A DNA stretch of 64,000 bases from DASUAS01 sp963720765 (GTDB taxonomy: Bacteria > Actinomycetota > Acidimicrobiia > IMCC26256 > DASPTH01), in the NCBI GenBank assembly GCA_963720765.1, contig CAVRGS010000004.1:62001-126000 (forward strand). The letters are read 5' to 3'. Below, in pieces: positions 37,531 through 47,448 of the stretch; positions within the stretch are counted from its first letter, which is position 1, and each line of letters starts with the position of its first letter. The translations under genes and the position numbers were made by a program. The notes under the pieces are model-generated. The model was given only the letters and a program-made list of their open reading frames with translations, was not told the DNA's origin and did not search any database.

Positions 37531-39884
37531 GCGCGCTCGACGGGCTCCGGGTCGTCGAGGGGTCGTACGGCATCGCGACCGCGTACGCCGGGAAGTTGCT
37601 GCGTGACCAGGGCGCCGAGGTGGTGAAGCTGGAACCGCAGGAGGGCAGCACGCTGCGACGCTGGTCGGCGGCGGCGCCGGACACCCCGGTCGAGGGAACC
37701 GGCGCGCTCGCCGCGTTCCTCGACGCGGGCAAGGCGAGCGTCACCGCGACGACGCACGGCGAGCGCGACGTGTTGTGGTGGGGGCGGCACTGGGCCGACG
37801 TGATGCTGGTGGAACGGGGCACCCACATCCGTCGTCGCGACCAGGTGCCGGCCGGGCCGATCCCTCGTCACTCCTCGACGACGCTGGTGAGCGTCGAGCC
37901 GTTCGGAACCGCGGTGCCGTTCACCGACGCGCCGGCGTCGGAGTTCACGCTGCAGGCGTGGTGCGGATTGATGTCGGGGTGCGGTACGCCGCAGACGCCG
38001 CCGCTGCAGATGGGGATCCTGCACGGGCAGTGGGCGACCGGCGCGGTGGCGGCCATGGCCGCGCTGGCCGGCGTGCGCTCCGCACGCGCCACGGGCGTCG
38101 GACCGTCGATCGAGGTGAGCACGCTCGAGGTGATGGCGGTCGTCCTCAACAACTACCCGCCGCTCTACCGCCAGTTCACCGGTTCGGTGTCGTTCATGTC
38201 TCGCAGCGGCGACTGGCCGCAGGTCGTCCCGTGCCAGGACGGGTGGATCGGCCTCTGCGTGTTCACCCCGCAGCAGTGGTCCGACTTCGCGGCGATGATC
38301 GGGCGCGACGACCTCTCGGCCGACGACCGCCTGAACTCCATGGGCGGACGCGGCCGCAACCGTGAGCTGGCGGAGTCGGTGGTGCGCCCGTGGTTGGCGA
38401 CGCACACGGTCGCGGAGATCTGCGAGCTCGGCGAGCTGTTCCGCGTCCCCGTCGCGCAGGTCGGCAACGGGCGCGACGTCTTGTCGATGGAGCACTTCGT
38501 CGACCGCGGTGTGTTCGTCGAACACCCCGAGGGGTTCCGTGCACCACGCCCACCGTTCCTCATGTCGGCGTCACCGGTGCGCGAGGTCGCCGCAGCACCC
38601 ACGGTGGGCAGCGACGACGACGTGGAACGCGCGGCGAAGTTGCCGCCCGAGCCATGGACGGATCGACCCACGGTGCGCGACAAGCCGCGACCGCTCGACG
38701 GCGTCACGGTGCTCGACCTGACCGCGTTCTGGGCCGGCCCGGCGTGCACCCACCAACTGGCGACGCTCGGCGCCGACGTGATCAAGGTCGAGTCACCCAG
38801 CCGCCCCGACGGCATGCGCTTCGCCACCGTGCGCCCACCCACCGAGCCCGACTGGATGGAGTACGGGCCGACGTTCCACGGCACCAATCCCGGCAAGCGA
38901 TCGATCACGATCGACTTCTCGAAGCCCGACGGACGCGAGCTCGTCTTGCGGCTCGTCGAGCGAGCCGACGTGGTGGTGGAGAACTTCACGCCGCGCGTGC
39001 TCGGGAACGTCGGGCTCGAGTACGACGACCTGGTGGCGCGACGCCGCGATGTCGTCCTGCTGCGCATGCCCGCGTTCGGGCTCGACGGGCCGTGGCGCGA
39101 CCGGCCGGGGTTCGCGCAGACCACCGAGCAGGTCTCGGGGATCGCGTGGATGACCGGCGAGGCCGACGGCGAGGCACTGGTGCGCAGCACCATCGATCCG
39201 ATCGCGGGGATCCACGGCGCGTTCGCGGTGCTCGCCGCGCTCGAGCACCGCGAGCGCACCGGCGAAGGGCAGCAGATCGAGATGCCGATGGCCGAGGTGG
39301 CGATGAACGTCGCCGCCGAACCCATCGTCACGTGGTCGGCGTACGGCACGCTGCTCGAGCGCGCCGGGAACCGAGGTGCGCCGGGTGCGCCGCAGGGCGT
39401 CTACGCGTGCGCGGGGGACGAGCAGTGGGTGGCACTGTCGATCACCAACGACACCGAGTGGCGTGCGCTGGTGAAGGTGCTCGGGAACCCCGAGTGGGCG
39501 CGGGACCCGGCGCTCGCAACCGGCGCGGGCCGTCGAGCCCGTCACGACGATCTCGATGCCGCGCTGAGCGAGTGGTTCGCCCGACGCGACCGCAACGACT
39601 CGGTGGCACGCCTGCTCGGCGGGGGGGTGCTGGCGGCGCCGGTGTGGGACCAGATGATCCAGGACGAGCTGCCCCAACTCGCCGCGAGCGGGTTCACCCA
39701 GTGGCTGGAGCACCCCGTCGCCGGCCGGGTCGGCTACCCGGGCACCGGCGTGCGCGCCGACACCTTCGACAACTCCTACCGTGCGCCCGCACCGACCGTC
39801 GGCCAGCACACCACCGACGTGCTGCACGAGCTCGGCCTCACCGACCCCGAGATCCAGTCGCTGCGCGACTCCGCCGTCATCTGA
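37527..39884 (+). CDS. Tandem-fused CaiB/BaiF-type CoA-transferase
   Basis: A 785-residue protein made of two family III CoA-transferase units. The first (residues 1-395) begins LRVVEGSYGIATAYAGKLLR; the second (from 405) begins DGVTVLDLTAFWAGPACTHQ and has VKVESPSRPDGMRFATVRPP and MPAFGLDGPWRDRPGFAQT. The first unit is diverged and may be inactive, while the second keeps the family motifs, so intramolecular pseudo-dimerisation is likely. The same fusion of equal length is encoded at 34159-36517 on the other strand. It starts inside the stop codon of the monooxygenase-like gene. Confidence 0.88.
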   Translation: MSALDGLRVVEGSYGIATAYAGKLLRDQGAEVVKLEPQEGSTLRRWSAAAPDTPVEGTGALAAFLDAGKASVTATTHGERDVLWWGRHWADVMLVERGTHIRRRDQVPAGPIPRHSSTTLVSVEPFGTAVPFTDAPASEFTLQAWCGLMSGCGTPQTPPLQMGILHGQWATGAVAAMAALAGVRSARATGVGPSIEVSTLEVMAVVLNNYPPLYRQFTGSVSFMSRSGDWPQVVPCQDGWIGLCVFTPQQWSDFAAMIGRDDLSADDRLNSMGGRGRNRELAESVVRPWLATHTVAEICELGELFRVPVAQVGNGRDVLSMEHFVDRGVFVEHPEGFRAPRPPFLMSASPVREVAAAPTVGSDDDVERAAKLPPEPWTDRPTVRDKPRPLDGVTVLDLTAFWAGPACTHQLATLGADVIKVESPSRPDGMRFATVRPPTEPDWMEYGPTFHGTNPGKRSITIDFSKPDGRELVLRLVERADVVVENFTPRVLGNVGLEYDDLVARRRDVVLLRMPAFGLDGPWRDRPGFAQTTEQVSGIAWMTGEADGEALVRSTIDPIAGIHGAFAVLAALEHRERTGEGQQIEMPMAEVAMNVAAEPIVTWSAYGTLLERAGNRGAPGAPQGVYACAGDEQWVALSITNDTEWRALVKVLGNPEWARDPALATGAGRRARHDDLDAALSEWFARRDRNDSVARLLGGGVLAAPVWDQMIQDELPQLAASGFTQWLEHPVAGRVGYPGTGVRADTFDNSYRAPAPTVGQHTTDVLHELGLTDPEIQSLRDSAVI

Positions 39885-39896
39885 CCTCTCTCGTCC

Positions 39897-39943
39897 AGGT
39901 TGCGTGACTCAGGCACATCTGATGTGCCTGAGTCACGCAACCT
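39897..39943. terminator. Perfect 23-bp inverted repeat, bidirectional terminator-like
   Basis: AGGTTGCGTGACTCAGGCAC ATC and its exact reverse complement flank a single T at 39920. It sits 12 bases after one stop codon and 11 bases before the stop of the convergent gene. There is no T-run, so a rho-independent terminator of classical type is not shown; the symmetry suits a terminator acting from both sides or a protein-binding site. Confidence 0.6.
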
Positions 39944-39954
39944 CGTCGTGGGGG

Positions 39955-40815
39955 TCAGGTCGTGCGGTGGCGGAGGGGGCCGGCGGGGAGGTTGCCGTCG
40001 ACGTCGGTGAAGCCGTACTCGTCGGCCAGGTCACGGGCCGACACCGCCTTCCCCGACCATCGCGCGACGTTCGGATCGGTCGCCAGCGCGACGACGGCAC
40101 GGCCCATGAACCGCGGCGACTCCGACGTGCTCAGGTCGAGGCTGTCGGGGAGCAGGCCCATCGCCGCACCGACGTCGATGCGTTCCGTGCGCACGAACCC
40201 GGGCCACACCGACACCGCCGAGACGCCGTCGGCGCCGTGCTGCGCGAACTCGTGCGCGGTGTCGGCGGTGATGCGGTCGAGCGCGCACTTCCCCACGCCG
40301 TAGGCGACCTGCCACGCGTACTCCTCCGCGCCCGACGAGCTCACGTTCACGATGAGCCCGCGGTCGACCGGCACCATCGCGCGCGCCGCGAACACGCTGG
40401 CGACGTAGGCCGAGCGGGTGCCGATGTCGATCATGTCGTCCCAGTTCGACACGTCGGCTTCCCAGAACGGCAGACCCGACGTGAGCTGGTCGGTCACGAT
40501 GAACGCGTTGTTCACCAGTACGTCGAGGCTGACCGTGCTCGGCGAGCACGCGGTCGAACAGCGCTTCCACTGCCGCGTCGTCGCGGTGGTCGAGCGCGAC
40601 CGCGATGCCGGTGCCGCCGGCCTCCGCGCCGATGGCGTCGACCTCCTGCGCGGTGGCACCGATGGTGCCCGGGAGTGGGTGGTCGGCCTCGCTGGTGGAA
40701 CGAGCGGTGACGTAGACCGTCGCGCCGGCGGCACCGAGCTCGAGCGCGATGCCCTTGCCGATCCCGCGACTCGCGCCGGTGACGATCGCGACCTTGCCCC
40801 CGCCAACTCGCTCAT
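39955..40815 (-). pseudogene. Short-chain dehydrogenase/reductase, frame-disrupted
   Basis: The repaired 286-residue SDR has the NAD(P)-binding GASRGIGKGIALELG, LDVLVNNAFIV, the catalytic YGVGKCALD (Tyr-x-x-x-Lys) and a C-terminal extension like that of the SDR at 48792. Two opposite indels break it: a G5 run near 40797-40801 that needs one more G after MSELAG, and an extra base near 40539. Total length is a multiple of three, as expected when they cancel. The ATG at 40815 overlaps the esterase stop. The flanking protein is otherwise intact. Confidence 0.75.
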
Positions 40816-42246
40816 ACGTCCCCCAGCCAGATCTCGGTGCGGTGCGAGACCGTGTCGTGGGTGTCCTCGGGTTCGCCCAGGCACACGCGACCCACGGTCG
40901 ACCAGGGACCGACGACGCGTCGCTCGGCGTGCCGGTCGCCGCGAACGACGTCCACGCCTCGCGCATCCGCGCCGACAGCGCCTCGGCCGCTGCCGGCGCG
41001 CTCGCCGGTGGCGCCGGTGAACTCGCGCCACGTGCTCACGTCGAAGGTGCCGAAGGTGAACGGCAGGTCGAGCGCGTGGCACGCGCGTCGCACCGGCGCC
41101 TCCCACATGAACCGGTAGCGGTACACCGGGTTGCCGCGCGCCGCGTGACCGCGCGCGAGCAACTCGTTCGGGCACGTGCAGCTCGAGGTCGGCCACCGCC
41201 TCGACCATGTCGTGACCCGCGGCACCGAACGCGGAGCGCACACACGCCTCGTCGGTGATCCCGAGGTTGGCGGCCTTGCCCGCGAGGTACGGCACCGCGA
41301 TGTCGGGTGGGAGCACCGGCACCTGGTCGCGGAACAGCTCCATCTCGTGCGCGGTCGTGCCGACGACCAGCGGGATCGCGGGGAACGGCGACTCGTGCGC
41401 ACGCCCCGTGAGCACGTCGCCGTCGACCCAGGGGTGGAACGGCATCATGCCGACCTTCGCCAGCGCGTCGACGACGGTCTGGTCCTGCGCCGCCAGCAAG
41501 GCGTCGACGGGCACGTCGCGCAGGTCGTCGACCGACGCCGCTCCGGCGGCGGCGAGGAAGGTGTCGGCCACCCACCGGGCGGAATCGGCGTCGAGGGTGC
41601 CCGCCGGCGCGCCGCTCTGCAGGATGGCGCCGGAGATCGGGAGGTCGGGGTACGCAGCGAGCAGATGCGCGATCGCGCCCGAACCCGCCGACTCCCCCAT
41701 CAGGACGATGCGGTCGGGGTCGCCACCGAACGCGGCGATGTTCTCGCGCAACCAGTCGACCGCGGCGCGGAGATCGCGCAACGGGAGGTTCGACGGCACA
41801 CCCGGTGTCGCCAGCCATCCCAGCGCGCCGAGTCGGTAGTTGAGGCCCACGACCACGACATCGTGCGCGGCCAGCCGCTCACCGTCGTAGAGCGGCAACG
41901 ACGCGCCCCCGACGCGGTAGCTGCCGCCGGGAATCCAGACGAGCACCGGCCGGGTGCCCTCGACGACGTCCGCACGGACACCCGGAATGCAGATCTCGGC
42001 CGTGAGGCAGTCCTCGCTCTGGGCGTCGGGGATCATCCCGGGCACGAGATCCAGGCCGCCAACGGTCTGTGGTGGCGCGGCCCCCGGCTCGGTGGCGTCG
42101 AACGGCTCGATCCAGCTGATCGGTTCGGGCAGCCCCCATCGCTCGGCGCGCGCGTAGGGCACGCCACCGAAGCGGGCCACCGCGCCGTTCAGCCCGACGA
42201 TCGGACCGACTGACGGGTCGACGATCACACGCGAGTCAGTAGGCAT
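40812..42246 (-). pseudogene. Type-B carboxylesterase, frame-disrupted
   Basis: The repaired product (about 477 residues) is an alpha/beta-hydrolase esterase. It has SEDCLTAEI (the family's SEDCL motif), VLVWIPGGSYRVGG (oxyanion hole), GGDPDRIVLMGESAGSGAIA (nucleophile Ser in GESAG) and a late catalytic-His region. Three single-base disruptions near 41171, 41000 and 40905 move the frame; the surrounding residues remain family-like. The start ATG at 42246 overlaps the amidohydrolase end by 11 bases. It probably cleaves an ester in the same catabolic route. Confidence 0.75.
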
Positions 42247-43493
42247 CGGGATTGCGCTGCACCTCGAGCGGCACGGCGTGGCGGAACAGGTACGCCGCGT
42301 TCTGCCACGTGACCCGCGCGAGCTTCGCGGTCGGAGAGTCCCGCGAGCTGCGCAGCCAGACGCTGCTGCGTGTGCGGCCACGTGGAGTCGGCGTGCGGGT
42401 AGTCGGACTCCACCAGGATGTTGTCGATCCCGATCACGTCACGCTGCAGGAACGCTGACGGGTCGTCGATCGCGCACACCCAGAAGTTGCGACGGAACGT
42501 GTCAGCCGGACTCAGCTCCACGTCGTTCCAGGTGCCGTACATCGAGTCGTACTTGCGTACGTGCTCGAGTCGATCGAGCAGACCCGCCACCCAGCCGATG
42601 CCGCCCTCGCTCAGACAGATCCGGATGTTCGGGAACCGCACCGGGATGCGCGAGTAGAGCCAGTCGACGGCGGCGAACATGGCGTACCCGAAGAAGAGGA
42701 CGCCGATGGTGTCGCTCGGCGCGTCGGGTGAGGTGGCCGGCGACGTGCCCGACGACCCCACGTGCAGGCACACGACGGTCTCGGTCTCCTCGCACGCGGC
42801 CATGAGCGGGTCCCAGTGTCCGCTGTGCAACGACGGCAGCCCGAGCATGTGCGGCGCCTCGGAGAACGTGACTGCGGTGAACCCGCGCTCGGCGTTGCGC
42901 CGCACCTCGTCGGCCGCGACCTCGGGGTCGAGCAGGTATGGGATCTGCAGCGGGATCATGCGCCCCGGCGCGAAGCCCACCCAGTCCTCGAGCACCCAGT
43001 CGTTCCACGCCCGCACTGCGGCGAGCGCGAGGTCGGGATCGTCGGTGAGCTGTTGCAGTCGCTGGCCGGCGAACCCGGGGAGGAACGACGGGAAGCACAG
43101 CGACGCGAACACGCCGTTGATGTCCATGTCGGCGATGCGAGCTTCGATGTCCCACGCGCCGCGGCGCATCTGGTCGAAGCGCGTCGGTTCGAAGCTGTAC
43201 TCGCTCACGGGGCGGCCGACGACCGCGTTGAAGCCGACGTTGGGCAGCTCCTGGCCCTCGTAGACCCACGCCTCGCTGCCGTCGTCACGTTCGACGACGC
43301 GCGGCGCGCGATCGGCGTACTTCGCAGGCATGCGCCCCTCGAACGCGTTCGGCGGCTCGACGATGTGGTCGTCGACCGAGATCACCGTGTAGCGGCGTTC
43401 GGCGCGTTCGGGCTCGGGCAGGAACGACACCTGACCGGCCTGCGCGGTGGTGAAGCCCTGCTTGGCCTGCAGTTCCTCGAGCGGGATCGCCAT
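42236..43493 (-). pseudogene. Amidohydrolase family protein (ACMSD-like), frame-disrupted
   Basis: Homologue of the protein at 32970. VISVDDHIVEPPNAFEGRMP starts the TIM barrel; CLHVGSSGTSP has a metal-ligand His and LVESDYPHADSTWPHT has the catalytic Asp. Near 42330 one extra base shifts the frame; the other frame continues LARVTWQNAAYLFRHAVPLE and ends NPDAY. The repaired length is 418 residues. The ATG at 43493 has GGAG upstream. The short insertion at the C-terminal end makes an artefact or recent mutation likely. Confidence 0.78.
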
Positions 43494-43511
43494 CGCTACT
43501 CCAATACCTCT

Positions 43512-44291
43512 CTATTCGAGGACGTCTGGCTCGTCGCGCACGAGCGCGCGGACGACGCCGTGCCAGTACACGGGCGCGGCGCGCTCGATCAACGAGGCCT
43601 TGAGCTGCTTCTGGTTGGTCGGCGCGATCGGGATGGGAGTGCGGTCCATCGCGCGCACCAGCCAGTGGAGCATGCACGTGCGCTCGAACAGCACCGACTT
43701 GTAGACGGCCTCCTCGATCGTGGGCGCGGTGACGATCACCCCGTGGCTCACGAGCAGCGCGACCGACGCGTCGCCGATGTTGGCCGCAAGGTCGGCGCCG
43801 AGCGCAGGCTGGTCGACCTCGCCGTCGTAGTCGACGACCAGCACCAGTTCGTCGGCGAGGATCGACGAGTTCTGGTGCACCAGATCGGGGAGCTCACCGA
43901 TCGCCGCCAGTGCGCTGGCGTACGGCGGGTGGTTGTGCACCACCACCTTCGCGTCGGCGCGCTTGCGGTGCAGCTCGGTGTGGAGGTGCACCGCAGGGGT
44001 GACGTCCCACTCGCCTGCGGTCACGGTGCCGGCGGCGTCGATGGTGAGGAGATCGCTCGTGCGCACCTCGCCCCACCACAGCCCCCACGGGTTGACGAGG
44101 AAGTCGTCGCCCTGTTGCACGGTGATGTGACCGGTCATGTTCTCGCACCACCCGACGTCGTCGAGGTGACGCAGCGCGATCGCGAGCTCCTGCGCCGGCG
44201 TGAGCTCGATGCCGGGACCGGGCACGGCGCGTGGCGCCCACGCGGCAAGCCCTCCGGGACGCTCTGCGGGTCGCGATGCGGAGTCGGTCAT
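43512..44291 (-). CDS. Class II aldolase/adducin family protein
   Basis: A 259-residue protein of the FucA/AraD fold. VHLHTELHRKRADAKVVVHN and HPPYASAL contain the zinc-binding His cluster, GWCENMTGHITV is the N-terminal phosphate-like loop, and VSHGVIVTAPTIEEAVYKS carries the distal His. Members split aldol products or, in pathways for aromatic acids, decarboxylate; the substrate is unknown. The ATG at 44291 has GAGGGGGTGAC before it and TACGAT (positions 44318-44313) further up as a likely -10. It heads the minus-strand run down to 39955. Confidence 0.85.
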   Translation of the reverse strand: MTDSASRPAERPGGLAAWAPRAVPGPGIELTPAQELAIALRHLDDVGWCENMTGHITVQQGDDFLVNPWGLWWGEVRTSDLLTIDAAGTVTAGEWDVTPAVHLHTELHRKRADAKVVVHNHPPYASALAAIGELPDLVHQNSSILADELVLVVDYDGEVDQPALGADLAANIGDASVALLVSHGVIVTAPTIEEAVYKSVLFERTCMLHWLVRAMDRTPIPIAPTNQKQLKASLIERAAPVYWHGVVRALVRDEPDVLE

Positions 44292-44383
44292 GTCACCCCC
44301 TCGACGCTTCGGATCGTACCGGCGGAAGGGGGACGTCGGTCACAGAGGGTTCAGGGCAGAGGAGGTGGGGGTACGACGGTCAC

Positions 44384-44464
44384 ATGGGAATTCTGATCAC
44401 TGTCCTCGTCATCCTCGCGATCGTCGCCCTCGTGCTCTTCATCGTTCGCCGAGGCCGCGTCTGA
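44384..44464 (+). CDS. 26-residue single-helix membrane peptide
   Basis: ATG-started frame encoding MGILITVLVILAIVALVLFI followed by VRRGRV, a single membrane helix with a positively charged tail. GAGGAGG lies about 19 bases before the ATG and GGGGG about 14 bases, which is far for a ribosome-binding site. Similar tiny hydrophobic proteins are common in actinobacteria. It stands between divergent aldolase and convergent permease genes. Function unknown. Confidence 0.5.
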   Translation: MGILITVLVILAIVALVLFIVRRGRV

Positions 44465-44614
44465 CGACAGATGATCACGCCGGCGGGCACGTGATGCCGC
44501 CGAGCGAGAGCATCCCGCAGACCGTCGCGGTGCTCGCCCTCCACTGACCGTCGGCCGACAGCTCGTGGCGCGAGACGCGGCCACCCGGCGGGACCGAAAC
44601 TCGACCGCGCCCGG

Positions 44615-46629
44615 TCATCCTCCACGGGAGGAAGACGCCTGGCGCGGCCGCGGGGTTTCACGCCGGAACTGCGTGACCATCCCCTCAGGATTGCGGCTCG
44701 CGCCGAGGGCGGCGAGGCCGGGCCCGATGCGGGTGAGCGCCACGAGCACCGACACGCCGAAGACCACGAACGACACCTCGTCCTGCACGATCAGCAGGAG
44801 CACCGTGCTCACGCCGCCGATGAGCGCGCCGCTCACCGTGCCCACCCCGCCGACCACCAGGAGCAACAGGAACGGGATGCCCAGCAGCATCGCGAAGTCG
44901 GTGCTGCCGACGGTGCCGCGGAACGTGCCCAGCAACCCGCCCGCGAAGCCGGCGATGGCCGCGGCCAGCGCGAACACGAGCAGCTTCGTCCACACCAGGT
45001 TCACCCCGATGGTGGCGCTGGCTGCCGGGCTGTCGCGCAACGCGAGCAGCCGCCGACCGAAGCGACCGCGGCGCAGCCACACCACGAACAGGCCCGAGCA
45101 CCGCGAACGCGACCGCGGCGAACACGAGGAAGTTGGCCGGGTCGTCGAAGTCGATGCCGAGCAGGCGCGGCGTCGCCAGCTTGCGGCCGTTGGTGCCGAA
45201 GACCTCGGGCTGCGCGAAGAACAGCGGGATCGCCATCACCGCGAACGCCATCGACGCCAGCGCGAGGTAGAGGCCCTGCAGGCGCAGCGCGGGCAACGCC
45301 ATGAGCACGCCGAAGGGCACCGCCACCGCCGCCGCCACCAGCAGACCGAGCGGGTTGCCCGGCCCGAGCAGTGATCCCGCATCGCCGGCGACCTCGGCCA
45401 TGGCGAACGCACCCACGCCGACGAACGTGATCTGCGCCAGCGAGATCTGGCCGGCCCACCCGGTCAGCGGCACCAGCGACAGCATGATCAGCGCGGTGAT
45501 CAGCGCGAGCGTGAGCCGACGGAGGTTGGTGGGGTCGAGACCGCCGAACTGCGCGACGAACGCGACCACGAGCACGAGCGCCGCCATGCCGACCACGGCC
45601 CGGCGCAGGCTCGGCACCTTCGGCACGCGGTGCTTCGGGACGAGCCGCCCCACCTCGAGGCGAGCCTCCGGCAGCGCCAGCAACGCGACGAAGAGGATCA
45701 CCGCTGGGATCGCGGTCGACGCCGTGCCCCACCGGCCGCCCCACTGCAGGAAGTTGAGGGCGAAGCTCTGCGTCACACCGATGATCAGCCCGCCGACGAA
45801 CGTCCACGGCAGGCTGCGGAGCCGGCCGATGATCGCGGCGGCGAACGCGTCGACGATGAAGAGCGTCAACACGTCGACCCGCAACCCCACGTTGGGTGCG
45901 AGCAGGATGCCGGCGATCGCGGCCATCGATGAGCCGAGGGCCCACGCCAACGACGACACCCGTCCCGGGCGCACACCGTGCAACGCCGCGAGCTCCCGGT
46001 TGTCGACCACGGCGCGCATCGCCACGCCGGTGCGGCTGCGATAGAGGAGGAACCGCAGGAAGACGGCGACGAGGATCGCCACGACGATGGTCACGAAGCG
46101 GTGCCACGTGAGCACGACGTCGCCGATGTCGATGCCGTGCTTGTCGGCGAAGAACTCCGGCAGCGGGGGTGACGAGCGAGTTCTCGTCCCAGATCGTCGC
46201 CGCCAGCCCCATGAGGAAGAACATCAGGCCGATCGTCACCACCAGCTGCACGACGAGCGGCGTGGCGACCAGTCGTCGCATCAGCGACCAGTCGACGAAG
46301 GCACCGAAGAGCGGCGCCACGATGAAGACCACGAACACGATCGCGACCCAGGCTGGCCAGCCCTGGTTGATCCGCACCTCCCAGTAGAGGAACGCCATGA
46401 TCATGCCGATGGCGCCCTGCGCGAAGTTGAAGACGCCCGAGGTGGTGTAGGTGACCACGAGGCCCGACGCTGCGATCGCGTAGATCGAGCCCGCGGTGAG
46501 CGCGTAGATGACCGCGCCGGTGATGGTCTGGCTCGTGAACGCGGCCTGGTTGACCGAGGCGACGACGACCACGCCACCGAAGACCGCGACGACGAAGCAC
46601 AGGACCAGTCGCCACCTTCCCCCCGTCAC
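44615..46629 (-). pseudogene. Fused LivH-LivM branched-chain-type ABC permease, frame-disrupted
   Basis: The repaired protein has 670 residues. Its first half is LivH-like (GSIYAIAASGLVVTYTTSGV, FNFAQGAIGMIMAFLYWEV), and its second half is LivM-like (LTGWAGQISLAQITFVGVGA, GLYLALASMAFAVMAIPLFF). The two are normally separate proteins of the HAAT transporter family. Two extra bases break the frame: near 46168 (after SLVTP) and near 45092 (in VLGLFVVW). The total length is two more than a multiple of three, as expected for two insertions. The two ATPases (LivG, LivF) are not in the window. Likely partner of the LivK protein at 47449. Confidence 0.8.
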
Positions 46630-46677
46630 CGCACCCCCCGTGCCGCGTCTCGTCGATCGTGCTGCGTGTCGTGTGGC

Positions 46678-47347
46678 TCAGCTCGGTGCCGCGGCCTCCA
46701 CCGTCTGGATGAGACGGTCGGCGAACCGCTCGTGCATCTCGTCGAAGGCGCGGTCGATGCGCGGGATCAGCACCGCGAGCCGGTCCGCGTCCTCCGGTTC
46801 GAGACGTCCCAGTGCCGCGTACACCTCCGGGGTGTTCGGGCCTTGGCGGCGGGCCGACTCGGCCATCACGTAGCCGCCGACCGACAGCGCGATCCACACC
46901 TGCATCTCGGCGAGCGCGTCGTCGGCGTAGCCCGCCTGCTCCAGGATGCGCACGAGGGTGGCGGCGTCGTGCACCCAGCTCGACGACCCACCACCGAGCA
47001 CGACCTGCACCACCTGCGCGCAGGGCACGAGGTGGTCGAGCCCGCCGAGCACCCAGGCCCGCAGCTGGTCCTGCCACGGTCCTTCACGGGGGATGGCGGC
47101 GTTGCGTTCCATGAGGATGCGACCGACGACCTCGTCCATGAGTTCGTCGCGGTCCTTGAAGTGGCGGTACAGCGCCATCGGGCTGAGCCCCACCGCCTTC
47201 GCGACCTTGGCCATCGTGAGCGGCTCGTCGGGCGCCTCGCGCAGCAGCGCGACCGCGGCGTCGACGATCTGCTCGCGGCTGGCGCGGCGGCGGACGACCC
47301 CGGCGGGGAGCGGTGGTCGTCACGCTGTGGTCGCGGGCCGCGGCCAT
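46678..47347 (-). pseudogene. TetR-family transcriptional regulator, frame-disrupted
   Basis: The repaired 222-residue protein has a TetR DNA-binding domain: REQIVDAAVALLREAPDEPL, TMAKVAKAVGLSPMALYRHF and KDRDELMDEVVG. The rest is a ligand-binding domain. The ATG at 47347 has GGAGGAGG directly upstream. One extra base near 47310 (CCGGGG run) shifts the frame between the N-terminal arm and helix 1. It faces the LivK gene across 100 bases with TetR-type palindromes, so it probably controls the transporter and perhaps the neighbouring catabolic genes. Confidence 0.78.
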
Positions 47348-47364
47348 TGCCCTCCTCCGTATTT

Positions 47365-47399
47365 TGTGATACTCGTACACATAAGGCTACACAATTGTG
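47365..47399. promoter_or_regulatory. Palindromes between tetR and livK genes, candidate TetR operators
   Basis: TGTG-N9-CACA at 47365-47381 and the perfect palindrome CACAATTGTG at 47390-47399 lie in an AT-richer stretch of the divergent spacer. TetR-type regulators often bind such sites next to their own gene. No direct evidence beyond position and symmetry. Confidence 0.45.
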
Positions 47400-47448
47400 A
47401 GTCTCGAACACTCGAAGCGGCACACGTGTCCAGGGGGGAGCGGAGCCC

